From Geothrix edaphica (lineage in GTDB: Bacteria > Acidobacteriota > Holophagae > Holophagales > Holophagaceae), in NCBI RefSeq assembly GCF_030268045.1, contig NZ_BSDC01000003.1, forward strand, positions 496,001 to 560,000: a stretch of 64,000 bases of DNA, given 5' to 3'. Both the position numbers and the translations under genes were made by a program. This document shows positions 53,283 through 61,598 of the stretch, one piece after another. Each line of letters begins with the position of its first letter. Within the stretch, counting starts at the first letter, position 1. The notes beneath the pieces were generated by a model. That model was given only the letters and a program-made list of their open reading frames with translations. It was not told the origin of the DNA and did not search any database.

Positions 53283-53528
53283 GTGCCGAAAAAAAATCTC
53301 AATGACTCACGGCCTTCCTCACAACAGGCGGGAGAGGATCAAGAGATTGCCGAGATCATTAACGCGGTTCTCCCCTTGGCTGGGTCAGAACCAGTAGCAT
53401 TCGCATGGTATCGCTCTCAGTGTTTGCCTTCCTTTGGGGACCGAACTCCAGAGGATCTCGTTCGAGAAGGCAGAGCGGAGGCGGTGAAGTCTTACATAAG
53501 TCGAATCGCCGTCGGTGGCCAAGCCTAG
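53283..53528 (+). CDS. Small MbcA/ParS-like (DUF2384) protein
   Basis: 81 residues, starting at GTG 53,283. The second half (Phe-Gly-Asp-Arg-Thr-Pro-Glu-Asp-Leu-Val-Arg-Glu-Gly and Val-Lys-Ser-Tyr-Ile-Ser-Arg-Ile) matches the toxin-binding domain of MbcA/ParS antitoxins; no DNA-binding part is present. It converges on the helicase gene with 6 bp between stops. No toxin lies beside it. Confidence 0.6.
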   Translation: MPKKNLNDSRPSSQQAGEDQEIAEIINAVLPLAGSEPVAFAWYRSQCLPSFGDRTPEDLVREGRAEAVKSYISRIAVGGQA

Positions 53529-53534
53529 CGTTGG

Positions 53535-55634
53535 CTACTTCTCAGCATGAGCTAGGCCGTGGTTTCTCCTGAAGGGAGCCGGTGGCGCTTCAACAGCCAG
53601 CTTGAGCGCGCCTGCATCGCCGATGAAGACGACCTGTTCTGTGGCACGGGTCAGCGCCGTGTAAACCAAGGTCCGCTCAAGAAGACGGCTCCTGAATACT
53701 GGGGCAACAACTCGCCTGAACTGGCTTCCCTGAGCCTTGTGCACTGAGATGGCATAGGCCAGATCCAGTGAGTCCAGGTCAGAAACCCCCATGTCCATCA
53801 GCTTGTCATGTCCATCCCAAAGGACGGAAAGCGATGTGGGGCCTGCGGCCTGAACCACACCGAGAGTTCCGTTCCAGATTTTCCGGTCGTAGTCGTTCTC
53901 CAGCCAGATCACCGGATCGTCCACCGCAAACCCCTGCCACTGGTCCCGACCGGCCGCCCGTAGATGGTGAAGCGCGGCATTGATGGCCTTGATGCCAGCG
54001 AGTCCGTTCTTGATGGGAGAGAGGATCTGGACCTCGCCAGGGCCGCCAAGTTCCGAGACCAATTCGATCACCTGAGCCTGAGCCTCTGCACTGGTGCAGG
54101 GCATGAACGAGATGCCAGCTTTTGGCCCCTCGTAGGATTTCAGCCCAGGCATGGTCCCCATGCGAATCTGCCCAGCAACCTGAGGGATCCCTGTCTCTTT
54201 AGCCTGTCGGTGAACCTGCATCAGTTCCACCTTGGGGACTCGATCATCCTCAGCGTAGACACCGAACACCAGACCCATCCCAATGGGGGGAAGCTGGTAG
54301 GGGTCGCCTACCATAAGGAGCCGTGCGTCCTCAGGGATTGCTCGCATGAGGCTATAGGCCAGCGGGAGGTCCACCATTGAGGCCTCATCGACCACCACCA
54401 AATCTGAGCCGCCTAGTTCCAGTTCGCCGCGTTCCGCGGCTCCGAGGAACCCGGCGATTGTTCTGGCCGGACGACCCGTGGCCTCCGTCATGCGGATCGC
54501 CGCTCTGCCCGCCAGGGCGACAGCATGGACCGTGCCCTGCAGCCTCTCGGCCCCCCACATGATGGCCTTCAGCACCGTGGTCTTCCCCGTGCCGGCGCCG
54601 CCAAGGATCATCCCCACTCGCTGGGTTAGGGCCATCCATACGGCCTGCTTCTGCTCATCCGTAAGCTTCAGGCTGTTCTCGGCCTGGAACTCGGCCAGTA
54701 ATTCATCCACCTTGGCGTCTGACGGGGCGGCCCAGAACAGATGCCCGGCTGGAACGTGCTCGGCAGTGACCATCGCTGCCAATCGGTCCCGAAGATAGGT
54801 CTCCATCACGTGGGGTCCTAGGGCCTGCCATCGACCTTCCCCTAGCCTCACCACGGCCTGGTCTCCTTCCGCCAGCTCCAGGGCCTTTTCCGCCCCATCC
54901 CGGCCCACCTTCAGGAGCCTGCCCACACCCAGCAGCAACTCCCCTTCCTTGATGACTGTGTGCTTGTCGGCCATGGATAGGTAGCAGACAGTCTCCACGG
55001 CCGCGATCTGACGCGCCTCTGCGTCCTGGGGGAAGCCGATGAGCTGGGCTGCACGGTCGACCTGCTCCCAGCCGGCCACGGCCAGCATGCGGTAGGGGTT
55101 CTCCTGGATCTTCTCTGGCGCAAGAGCGCCCCAGAGCTTAACCACCTTCGCCGCCAGGCGGACCGGGAACCCTTTCTGGTCCAGCCACTCCACCACACGG
55201 GCCTCGGCACGGGCCTCCTCCCAGGCCTGGACCAGCGTCCCGGCGACCTCTTCTCCGATCACCTCGGCCAGGGACAGGGCATCCTTGGCATCCAACAGGG
55301 CGATAAGACCCTTCCCGAACTTCTCCCACAGCATCTTGGCCCGAACATCTCCGACCCCCTGAAAGGCCCGATTCCGGGCCAGAAAACGGCGAAGGTGCTC
55401 CCCCTCGGGAACCATAGGAATCGCGAGGGTGGCTTCGAGTTGGAGGCCCCACTTCGGATGAGTTCTGTTCTCCCCCTGGACCCGCCAGAACTCCCCGGGC
55501 CGCGGCGGCCGGGAGATGACATTCTCGCTGGCGATGACCTTGTGGGTGGCACCCGCCTGGTCTTTGCCCTGGAAAACCGCACCACCTTTGGGGCCAAGCC
55601 ATACCTGCGAGACGGTCAGGGTCAGCTCCGTCAC
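53535..55634 (-). CDS. RecD2-like helicase of the island recombination operon
   Basis: 699 residues from GTG 55,634, which overlaps the preceding TGA (GTGA). The N-terminal 300 residues have helix-hairpin-helix features (Gly-Val-Gly-Asp-Val-Arg-Ala-Lys). The SF1 motor has Gly-Gly-Ala-Gly-Thr-Gly-Lys-Thr (345-352), Val-Val-Val-Asp-Glu-Ala-Ser-Met, Gly-Asp-Pro-Tyr-Gln-Leu-Pro-Pro and, near the end, Ala-Ile-Ser-Val-His-Lys-Ala-Gln-Gly-Ser. It is a 5'-3' DNA helicase type. As last gene of the recombinase operon it probably helps DNA processing during transfer or integration. Confidence 0.85.
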   Translation of the reverse strand: MTELTLTVSQVWLGPKGGAVFQGKDQAGATHKVIASENVISRPPRPGEFWRVQGENRTHPKWGLQLEATLAIPMVPEGEHLRRFLARNRAFQGVGDVRAKMLWEKFGKGLIALLDAKDALSLAEVIGEEVAGTLVQAWEEARAEARVVEWLDQKGFPVRLAAKVVKLWGALAPEKIQENPYRMLAVAGWEQVDRAAQLIGFPQDAEARQIAAVETVCYLSMADKHTVIKEGELLLGVGRLLKVGRDGAEKALELAEGDQAVVRLGEGRWQALGPHVMETYLRDRLAAMVTAEHVPAGHLFWAAPSDAKVDELLAEFQAENSLKLTDEQKQAVWMALTQRVGMILGGAGTGKTTVLKAIMWGAERLQGTVHAVALAGRAAIRMTEATGRPARTIAGFLGAAERGELELGGSDLVVVDEASMVDLPLAYSLMRAIPEDARLLMVGDPYQLPPIGMGLVFGVYAEDDRVPKVELMQVHRQAKETGIPQVAGQIRMGTMPGLKSYEGPKAGISFMPCTSAEAQAQVIELVSELGGPGEVQILSPIKNGLAGIKAINAALHHLRAAGRDQWQGFAVDDPVIWLENDYDRKIWNGTLGVVQAAGPTSLSVLWDGHDKLMDMGVSDLDSLDLAYAISVHKAQGSQFRRVVAPVFRSRLLERTLVYTALTRATEQVVFIGDAGALKLAVEAPPAPFRRNHGLAHAEK

Positions 55635-56047
55635 GGGATCACCCGCCTCCCAGTCTCGACCATGTGCTGCTCGATGTGCTGGTACCGCCTCAATTTCTGC
55701 CGCAGTCCCTCCACCTCGGCCTGGAGGGCGGCGTTCCGTGTCTCCAATGTCTGGATGCGGCGGTCCTTGGCGTCGTCCTTGGTCGGTCCCGCCTCCCGGG
55801 TCCCCATCGGGGCAAGACCCAGTTCCTGGGCGGCGGCTTCGAGAATCGCCCGGCACTTAATGTTCTTGTAGATGCTCTGGAGGTCCACCCCGGAGGCCAG
55901 GGCTACAGCCTTGGCTGAGACCTTGCCATCGCGGGACGGGACCCCTTTACCCTCCGCTCGCAGGGCCTCCAGGTACCGCGCGAGGGTCCGGGCGTAATCG
56001 TCCCCGATCTGTTTTCCGTTCATTCGGGCCTCCTCCGAGGTTTTCAC
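55631..56047 (-). CDS. Small HTH-coiled-coil protein (TnpC-like)
   Basis: 138 residues from a GTG at 56,047 that overlaps the TGA before it. Val-Ser-Ala-Lys-Ala-Val-Ala-Leu-Ala-Ser-Gly-Val-Asp-Leu-Gln-Ser-Ile-Tyr-Lys is a helix-turn-helix, and Arg-Ile-Gln-Thr-Leu-Glu-Thr-Arg-Asn-Ala-Ala-Leu-Gln-Ala-Glu a C-terminal coiled coil. Similar small proteins accompany Tn554-type recombinase sets (TnpC). Role inferred from that: strand or orientation control of integration. Confidence 0.65.
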   Translation of the reverse strand: MKTSEEARMNGKQIGDDYARTLARYLEALRAEGKGVPSRDGKVSAKAVALASGVDLQSIYKNIKCRAILEAAAQELGLAPMGTREAGPTKDDAKDRRIQTLETRNAALQAEVEGLRQKLRRYQHIEQHMVETGRRVIP

Positions 56048-56442
56048 GAATCACTCCTCAGCAGGGGGATCTCCTTATCCAGAGGTTTCTCGAGGTCCTG
56101 AGGCAGTTTGTCCCAGCGGATGGCTCGCTCGATATGGCGCAGGAAGCGCAGGTCGTACTCCGCCAGCGCCTTCTCCAACTCCTCCACTCGGGCTTGGAGG
56201 TTAGCGATCTTCCGCTCGGCGTGATCCTTCTCCACCAGGTTCTCGCGCCTGCCACGCCGCGCCAGGTAGGTGGCCTTGATCTCAGGCTTGCGTTCTAGCG
56301 CCTGGCGGGTGAATTGATGCTTCAGGTGGATTCCGACTTCTCGGCACACCGCCTCCCAAGTAATTGTCGGCAGAGGCCAGGCCTTGATGATCGCGCAGAC
56401 TTGGACGATATCGTCCTGGGTGAGATGGCGGAAGGCGCTCAT
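56044..56442 (-). CDS. Small coiled-coil protein of the recombinase operon (TnpC-like)
   Basis: 132 residues from ATG 56,442, which overlaps the previous stop by one base (TGATG). The N-terminal part (Thr-Trp-Glu-Ala-Val-Cys-Arg-Glu-Val-Gly-Ile) looks like a helix-turn-helix, and a central coiled coil (Ala-Asn-Leu-Gln-Ala-Arg-Val-Glu-Glu-Leu-Glu-Lys-Ala-Leu) follows. Its form matches the accompanying 138-residue protein, so the two may act as a pair. Confidence 0.65.
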   Translation of the reverse strand: MSAFRHLTQDDIVQVCAIIKAWPLPTITWEAVCREVGIHLKHQFTRQALERKPEIKATYLARRGRRENLVEKDHAERKIANLQARVEELEKALAEYDLRFLRHIERAIRWDKLPQDLEKPLDKEIPLLRSDS

Positions 56443-58352
56443 CAGCAAGCCTTCTCTCTCTTCCGGTAAGGAGAAAGTTGGACCAAGTACCCAGAGGGGA
56501 TCTTCGGATCGAGGTGGATGTCCAGCATTCGCACTAGGCCTTCCCGGCGCTCCATCTCCACATTCAGCCAGCGGTCCTTGTTGAAGTAGCCGGCTTCGGT
56601 CTGCTTCTGGTACCGGGCGATCGTCTCATCACACTCTGCCAGTTGCTCCTTGGTCTCCTTGATGTGGCCTGCGTTGCCCTTAATCACGATCAGCCCCGTA
56701 CACCGTGCGCAGGCTTCCGGCATGGTGGGCGGGGTGGTGCCTTCCGCATGACTACACAGTCCCAGCCTGGAATAGCTGATATTCCCGAGCATGGTTCCCT
56801 TGAGCTCTGCCCGGCGGATCGGGTCTTTGATGTTCTTCAGGATATCGGCCCAGGGACCGATGAACTCACCTCGTTCCAAGGCTTGGCGTACCACCTCCAA
56901 CATCTCCCAGGGCTGCATGTGGTCGTAGTTGCGGTTCGCTACGGCAGGATTGCGAGAGCTCCTATTGAAGTAGCCTGCGATTTCCAATTCGCTCAGCCCC
57001 GCCCGCTTCATCCAGGTGGTGAGCGTGTGCCGGGGGTCGTGAGTGGAAAAGCCCCAAAACTTTCCCGAGTCGGGATCTCTCTTGTCAAAGCGCTCGAAGC
57101 AGGACTTTACGTTTGTGCCTCCTGCTAGGAAGTGGTTGATCTTCATTGCTTTCAAACGGTCTGCGGTGCCGTTCAGGCCATTGCGGCTTCCCATGAAGAA
57201 GCCGCTGCTGATCACGAAAAGAGATTCGTGCAGTTCCTGCGGCCAAGGCTCCATGACCACCTTGCCCAGGAAGCTCCTAGAACGGACAAGTTCGCGAATG
57301 TCCGGAGTATTGAGGGCGTACCGCATGCCGCCTCTTCCCTCGCGTAAAACCATTGGGTAGGTCCCGGATTTCCCAAGAATCCTTCCCGTGGATTGAGCTG
57401 TGACACCAAGCAGTTCCGCGGCCTCAGCCGCGGTGTATGCCCGATCATTCTCCAGACCCGGCAGATTCACGCGACCCTCGTAGAGGGCACGGGCGTTCTC
57501 CCGGAAGGGATCCGTGATCCGCCGAATCTCATCCAGGCATTCCTTCATCAACGGGATGAGGTCGCTGGGAATCCACTTGGGCTGCGTCGCCTCGGAGAGA
57601 CCATTCTTCTCAGGCACGTAGCCCAGGAACACTCCCTCCAGGATCCGACCCTGGCTGTCCCTACCCGTTCTTGGATGCCAGCAATCTACCGGCATCGAGA
57701 GAAGTTCGTTGATTCTGAAGCCAGTACAGAGCAGCATCGTCGCCGTACAAGCCAGTAGGCGATCCTGGTCATTGTCTGTCCCCTTCATGATCTCCTGCCA
57801 AATTGCCCCGAACCCTTTGATCGCACCCGGCGGGATCATATGTTCATCGCCGTTCGACTCAGGCAGGGAAAATGGGTTGCGGAAGGTGATCAGGCCTTTC
57901 GTCAATCGATTCAAGTTGAGGGCATTTGCCAAGCTTGCGAGTTCTTTACCATTGTTAAATTTGGTCACGTCGGTCAAATCGTCCCTATTTCGCAAGTCTT
58001 CGACCGCCTGATGGAAGTGGTCCGCAGATATGGTGGTGAGATCCTTGACCCCAGCAACCACCCTGGAAAAATGCCGTGCAGACACTGTGAAATTTTTACA
58101 ACTGAACCCACTCCTGCCGTTCTTCGGGGCGCTCTCATTGGCGACAACAGCCTTGAGAAGGCTCTTGAACGGTTCCTCGAACCTAGAGAAATCGTGGCGG
58201 CGGTCCATCCTGCCTGCCTCGCGTTTAGAAGGCAGCTGCCAAATGTCGGAATCGAAATCGATACCGAAGGCAGCCATGACGAGTCGTCGTCCCTCGATGA
58301 TGTAGGCCTGAAGCCGCTTCGCCGATTCGGTGAGGTGAGGGTCAATACTCAT
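56442..58352 (-). CDS. Tyrosine recombinase, third of the trio
   Basis: 636 residues. The catalytic set is seen: Arg in Thr-Gly-Phe-Arg-Ile-Asn-Glu-Leu-Leu, His-x-x-Arg in Thr-His-Asp-Pro-Arg-His-Thr and the nucleophile in Asn-Arg-Asn-Tyr-Asp-His. A Cys-rich motif (Gly-Leu-Cys-Ser-His and Ala-Cys-Ala-Arg-Cys) follows the catalytic domain, as in the larger recombinase of Tn554-like sets. The start overlaps the previous stop (ATGA). Confidence 0.85.
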   Translation of the reverse strand: MSIDPHLTESAKRLQAYIIEGRRLVMAAFGIDFDSDIWQLPSKREAGRMDRRHDFSRFEEPFKSLLKAVVANESAPKNGRSGFSCKNFTVSARHFSRVVAGVKDLTTISADHFHQAVEDLRNRDDLTDVTKFNNGKELASLANALNLNRLTKGLITFRNPFSLPESNGDEHMIPPGAIKGFGAIWQEIMKGTDNDQDRLLACTATMLLCTGFRINELLSMPVDCWHPRTGRDSQGRILEGVFLGYVPEKNGLSEATQPKWIPSDLIPLMKECLDEIRRITDPFRENARALYEGRVNLPGLENDRAYTAAEAAELLGVTAQSTGRILGKSGTYPMVLREGRGGMRYALNTPDIRELVRSRSFLGKVVMEPWPQELHESLFVISSGFFMGSRNGLNGTADRLKAMKINHFLAGGTNVKSCFERFDKRDPDSGKFWGFSTHDPRHTLTTWMKRAGLSELEIAGYFNRSSRNPAVANRNYDHMQPWEMLEVVRQALERGEFIGPWADILKNIKDPIRRAELKGTMLGNISYSRLGLCSHAEGTTPPTMPEACARCTGLIVIKGNAGHIKETKEQLAECDETIARYQKQTEAGYFNKDRWLNVEMERREGLVRMLDIHLDPKIPSGYLVQLSPYRKREKAC

Positions 58353-60103
58353 TTGGATGCCCCCTCCAAACGCTGGATCTTCATGATCACGACCCCCATT
58401 GCGGCGAGGTGCCTGTCGTACCGCTTATACTCAGCCTCTGGCAGTCCCCGGTGGATTAGGACCTCTCGCCGCGCCCAGAGCGCGTCGTAAACCTTTTGGT
58501 GGGGAGCCTCCACGATGGGTGTGTATGTCGGGCACACGTAGCAGTCGATCGAGCCGTTCATGGCGATCGGGCATCCAGAGGCCCCAATGCAGCCGCAACG
58601 CCCCGTCCCGCCGACTTGGGTTCCCTGTTTATCGATTTCCAACCAGGGAGGAAACGGCACCAACTTCTCAGGTTCCACCTCGTCCGCATGGATCGGCTCG
58701 TTCGGCTCGAAACATTCCGCTAGCTGGGAGAACTCCGGCACCTGGTTCAGCCTCTCCGTGAGCCGCACCCCAGGCCCGAAGTACGGCCTGATGCTCTGGA
58801 CTTGCTTGTTATGCAGCGCCGCGATCACCTCGAGAGGCGTTCCGGACAGGATGTGGTTGGTAACAAACCCATCCCGGAAGGAGTAGAACGTGGGCACGAT
58901 CACCCCGCCCTTGCCATCCGGTATCCGCAGGGCCTCAAATAGAGTTCGGAGGTCAGTCAATAAGACATTCGCCGGCTTCTCAAACCCTTTAGCAAGATCC
59001 TCGTGGGGAAGACCGTAAACCTTGCGAGCCCAGGAACCGGTCCCTTCTTGGGCTGTCATGAACAACGGCCAGTCCAGGGAGTTGTCGAGACCCACCCGAG
59101 CTCGAATTTCCCTGTTCTCCGCGATAAGTTCCGGCACCAACCGAGCGAGTTCGTTGCCCATGGGCAACGGCCCCTGGATGGCCTTGTAGTCAGCGTGGCG
59201 GATCTTACTCTCCGGCATCCGAATCTGTGCCAGCGCCGTCTCGCCCTCAACCTCGATGAACTCGAAATGGCTTTCCCGCAGTTTGCGGAAAGCGTCGGGT
59301 CGGTCACCGAATCGCCAGGCCAGCCAGCCCAAGACCAGATCAGCAATACCCACGTGGGAGGGGCGCAGAAGTTGGCCGCCCTTGCGGATCACACAGTACT
59401 TACCCTCAGTTCTTCGGGTTTCCCCTGAACGAAGCGGGCGGTACAGTACTTGTCCATCCCGCAGGAGGCCCTCGGCCTTATTGAAATACGCGGCAATCAC
59501 CGTGAGTGTCGTCACATCGTAGACCTCCCGGTTCTTGGCGGCCTTGCTGCGCGGGGCGCCAGGCGCCGCCTCCAGGCGCTTCACGAGTGGAACGGGTGCG
59601 TCGATCCTGACCTGCTTCAGTTGGACGCAGACATACTTCGTGAAACCGGGGATTCCCTTGCCTGCCGCCCAGGAATAGAGACGTCTCACGACTGAAAAAT
59701 AGTCCCTCCAGGCGCCAGTGTACAGTTCTCGGAGATGGCGCTGGACGGCCAGGATGTCCGCCAATTCGATCTCCTCGGTCCGTTCCCAGGGTTCAGTCAA
59801 GATGTCCCAGTTCTTGATACTGAGGATTCGACGAAACTCTGTCAGTGCGTGCCTCTCCGACTTGCCTTGCAGTAAGGCAGCGACGTAACCCATCAGCACG
59901 CGCAGCATGATTGGCGTAGTTTCAACACGGGTCCAGTCGATGATTCCACTGCCGAGTTCGGGGGGCAGACGCCAGACAAGGCCCGAGGTATCGATGATGT
60001 GTCCCTCTCGGGCCTGAATCGAGGCTGGGATGGACGACAGCACCTCCCTGAGAGGGTCCCTGTTGGGCTCCGTTTCTGCCCGAAGGGCCATCCCGGGGTT
60101 CAA
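58349..60103 (-). CDS. Tyrosine recombinase-like protein, second of the trio, degenerate active site
   Basis: 584 residues from TTG 60,103 (GAGGA upstream; an ATG at 60,091 is also possible). The end of the catalytic domain reads Phe-Tyr-Ser-Phe-Arg-Asp-Gly and Gln-Ser-Ile-Arg-Pro-Tyr-Phe: the expected His of HxxR is Tyr, while a final Tyr may remain. A cysteine-rich segment (Cys-Gly-Cys-Ile-Gly-Ala-Ser-Gly-Cys and Cys-Tyr-Val-Cys) follows. It is likely a structural or regulatory partner of the active recombinases. Confidence 0.8.
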   Translation of the reverse strand: MNPGMALRAETEPNRDPLREVLSSIPASIQAREGHIIDTSGLVWRLPPELGSGIIDWTRVETTPIMLRVLMGYVAALLQGKSERHALTEFRRILSIKNWDILTEPWERTEEIELADILAVQRHLRELYTGAWRDYFSVVRRLYSWAAGKGIPGFTKYVCVQLKQVRIDAPVPLVKRLEAAPGAPRSKAAKNREVYDVTTLTVIAAYFNKAEGLLRDGQVLYRPLRSGETRRTEGKYCVIRKGGQLLRPSHVGIADLVLGWLAWRFGDRPDAFRKLRESHFEFIEVEGETALAQIRMPESKIRHADYKAIQGPLPMGNELARLVPELIAENREIRARVGLDNSLDWPLFMTAQEGTGSWARKVYGLPHEDLAKGFEKPANVLLTDLRTLFEALRIPDGKGGVIVPTFYSFRDGFVTNHILSGTPLEVIAALHNKQVQSIRPYFGPGVRLTERLNQVPEFSQLAECFEPNEPIHADEVEPEKLVPFPPWLEIDKQGTQVGGTGRCGCIGASGCPIAMNGSIDCYVCPTYTPIVEAPHQKVYDALWARREVLIHRGLPEAEYKRYDRHLAAMGVVIMKIQRLEGASK

Positions 60104-60165
60104 GGAGTCCTCTTGCGAAAAACCGGAGTGCGCTTTGCATTAAGCACTTGGTGACTCCACAGAAG

Positions 60166-61458
60166 TTAAAAAGGCATTTCTTCCCGGATCTTCATGGCCT
60201 CGTAGATTCGCTCGGCAGAGGTCTTCTCCAGGACCTTCCCACCGAGATCTCGGAGCGCAATCCGCATGTAATGACTCGGCATCTTGCTACGCTCGGTCCA
60301 CCCCATCTCGTAGCGCATCGTCCGGTCATCATTAGCGGTCCAACCCTCATAGCGGGCCAGCAAGTATCGGACACACCAGTCATGCCGAAGGTCGTGGGGT
60401 GAGAAATGAGGATCGAATCCCACCTTCAAAAGCTGATGTCCATTACGGCGCTCCGGATAATGCCTTCGCAATATCTCGAATAGAGCTGACAGGCGGCGCA
60501 CGGAGAGGGGGCGCACGGCTCCCTTCAGAACGTCCAGCCGCTCGGAAACGAATACATAAGGGCATTTTGGAGCTCCTGGGAACCTCTTCTCGTCCATCCG
60601 GTCAACCTCAAGCCACCGCTGAAGGGTAGCCATGCTGAGGGAAGAGAATAGGCGCTCCCGACCCTTTCCACGCTTGGCTCCGCTCGGAGCGCGACCTCGA
60701 GTTTCAAGCCTGTCATTCCTCCTCGCCGCAATGCGGAATACCATGCGGTCTAAGAACACATCGTCAACCCGCAACGCCAAGAGTTCCCCCATCCGCATGC
60801 CGTGCTCATACAACATGAGGAGAAGCGCGTAATTCCTGACCTGCATGCCCGGCTCAAAAGGATTTAGAGGGCTCCCAGGCTGGATGACGCTTAGGAATAG
60901 CTCACGCTGTGGTGAGGTCAATCCAGAGCTTGTACTAGAAGTCTGGTTCGGGTTGGTCTCAGTTGATTCATCCGTGACCCAGGACCCAACCCATTTCTCA
61001 AACCGTCGGTCCACCACCTTGTGAGTGGAGCCCTGGAGTTTGTATATGTAACCGCTGGCCAACCAGCAGAGATACTCGCGGAGGAACCCGACACGGGCAG
61101 CCTTGATGTGCGGAGCGACCCGTAGCTGCTTGGTGGCCTTCTCGGGGTCATGGAGATGAATGGCGAGCCCCATCAGGGCTTGGGCCTCGGAAGTTTCGCC
61201 GGGCGACAGAAACTTCCCGCTTCGCACTCGCTCCGCCCAGTCCAGACCCGGCCCGCCCTGAAATGAGAGCCAGTGGGCCACCGCACGGAGTTTAGAAAGC
61301 ACAGTTGCGTAGGCGTTGCCCTTCGGCACCAAGCTTCCGAGCGTCCAGAACGTCGTCTCATAAATTGGCAGTTCGTCACGGCACAAGAGCGGTATCCGCA
61401 GCCCGGAAGCCAACCGAATATTACGGATCCTGTATTGGCCGGGTTTGGGTGGCTCCAT
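60166..61458 (-). CDS. Tyrosine recombinase, first of the trio
   Basis: 430 residues from ATG 61,458 (GAGGTAG upstream). Arg222 in His-Gly-Met-Arg-Met-Gly-Glu, His355-Asp-Leu-Arg358 and Tyr397 in Ser-His-Tyr-Met-Arg form an intact R-H-R-Y site. An N-terminal SAM-like core-binding domain is expected in residues 1-190. It is the first gene of the six-gene operon and lies nearest the right end of the island, 141 bp from the junction, as usual for an integrase. A candidate promoter (TTGCTG, 17 bp, TATATT) precedes it. Confidence 0.9.
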   Translation of the reverse strand: MEPPKPGQYRIRNIRLASGLRIPLLCRDELPIYETTFWTLGSLVPKGNAYATVLSKLRAVAHWLSFQGGPGLDWAERVRSGKFLSPGETSEAQALMGLAIHLHDPEKATKQLRVAPHIKAARVGFLREYLCWLASGYIYKLQGSTHKVVDRRFEKWVGSWVTDESTETNPNQTSSTSSGLTSPQRELFLSVIQPGSPLNPFEPGMQVRNYALLLMLYEHGMRMGELLALRVDDVFLDRMVFRIAARRNDRLETRGRAPSGAKRGKGRERLFSSLSMATLQRWLEVDRMDEKRFPGAPKCPYVFVSERLDVLKGAVRPLSVRRLSALFEILRRHYPERRNGHQLLKVGFDPHFSPHDLRHDWCVRYLLARYEGWTANDDRTMRYEMGWTERSKMPSHYMRIALRDLGGKVLEKTSAERIYEAMKIREEMPF

Positions 61459-61598
61459 GACGACTACCTCTACAATTAATATAGTTCCGGGTAAGACGCC
61501 CAGCAAGATAAGCGAATGCAATGCCAAAATCTTGCTAATGTCTAGCATTTTTTGCAATAATAACCGGTATTCTTTACAGCAACCCATAGGTGCGAATT
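61459..61598. other. Right end of the island
   Basis: Between the first recombinase and the intI junction lie a short palindrome TGCTA-N5-TAGCA (61,533-61,547), AT-rich runs and, 18 bp from the edge, GCTGTAAA (minus strand). An inverted GCTGTAAA lies at the same depth from the left edge. These are candidate recombinase binding sites. Confidence 0.55.

Larger units (their letters stand above)
33292..61598. mobile_element. 28.3-kb genomic island inserted into intI
   Basis: Limits are set by where IntI coding sequence stops on each side. The dinucleotide AT of the target (33,290-33,291 and 61,599-61,600) occurs at both junctions, so the exact cross-over is uncertain by a few bases. The two ends share an inverted GCTGTAAA at 17-18 bp inside and AATT near the edge. 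The right end carries a six-gene recombinase/helicase operon; the rest is cargo (ubiquitin-like system, toxin-antitoxin, restriction-modification, SOS-type polymerase, unknown defence-like genes). GC content and gene style vary along the island, and remnants of an IS1595 transposase lie inside. Confidence 0.9.
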
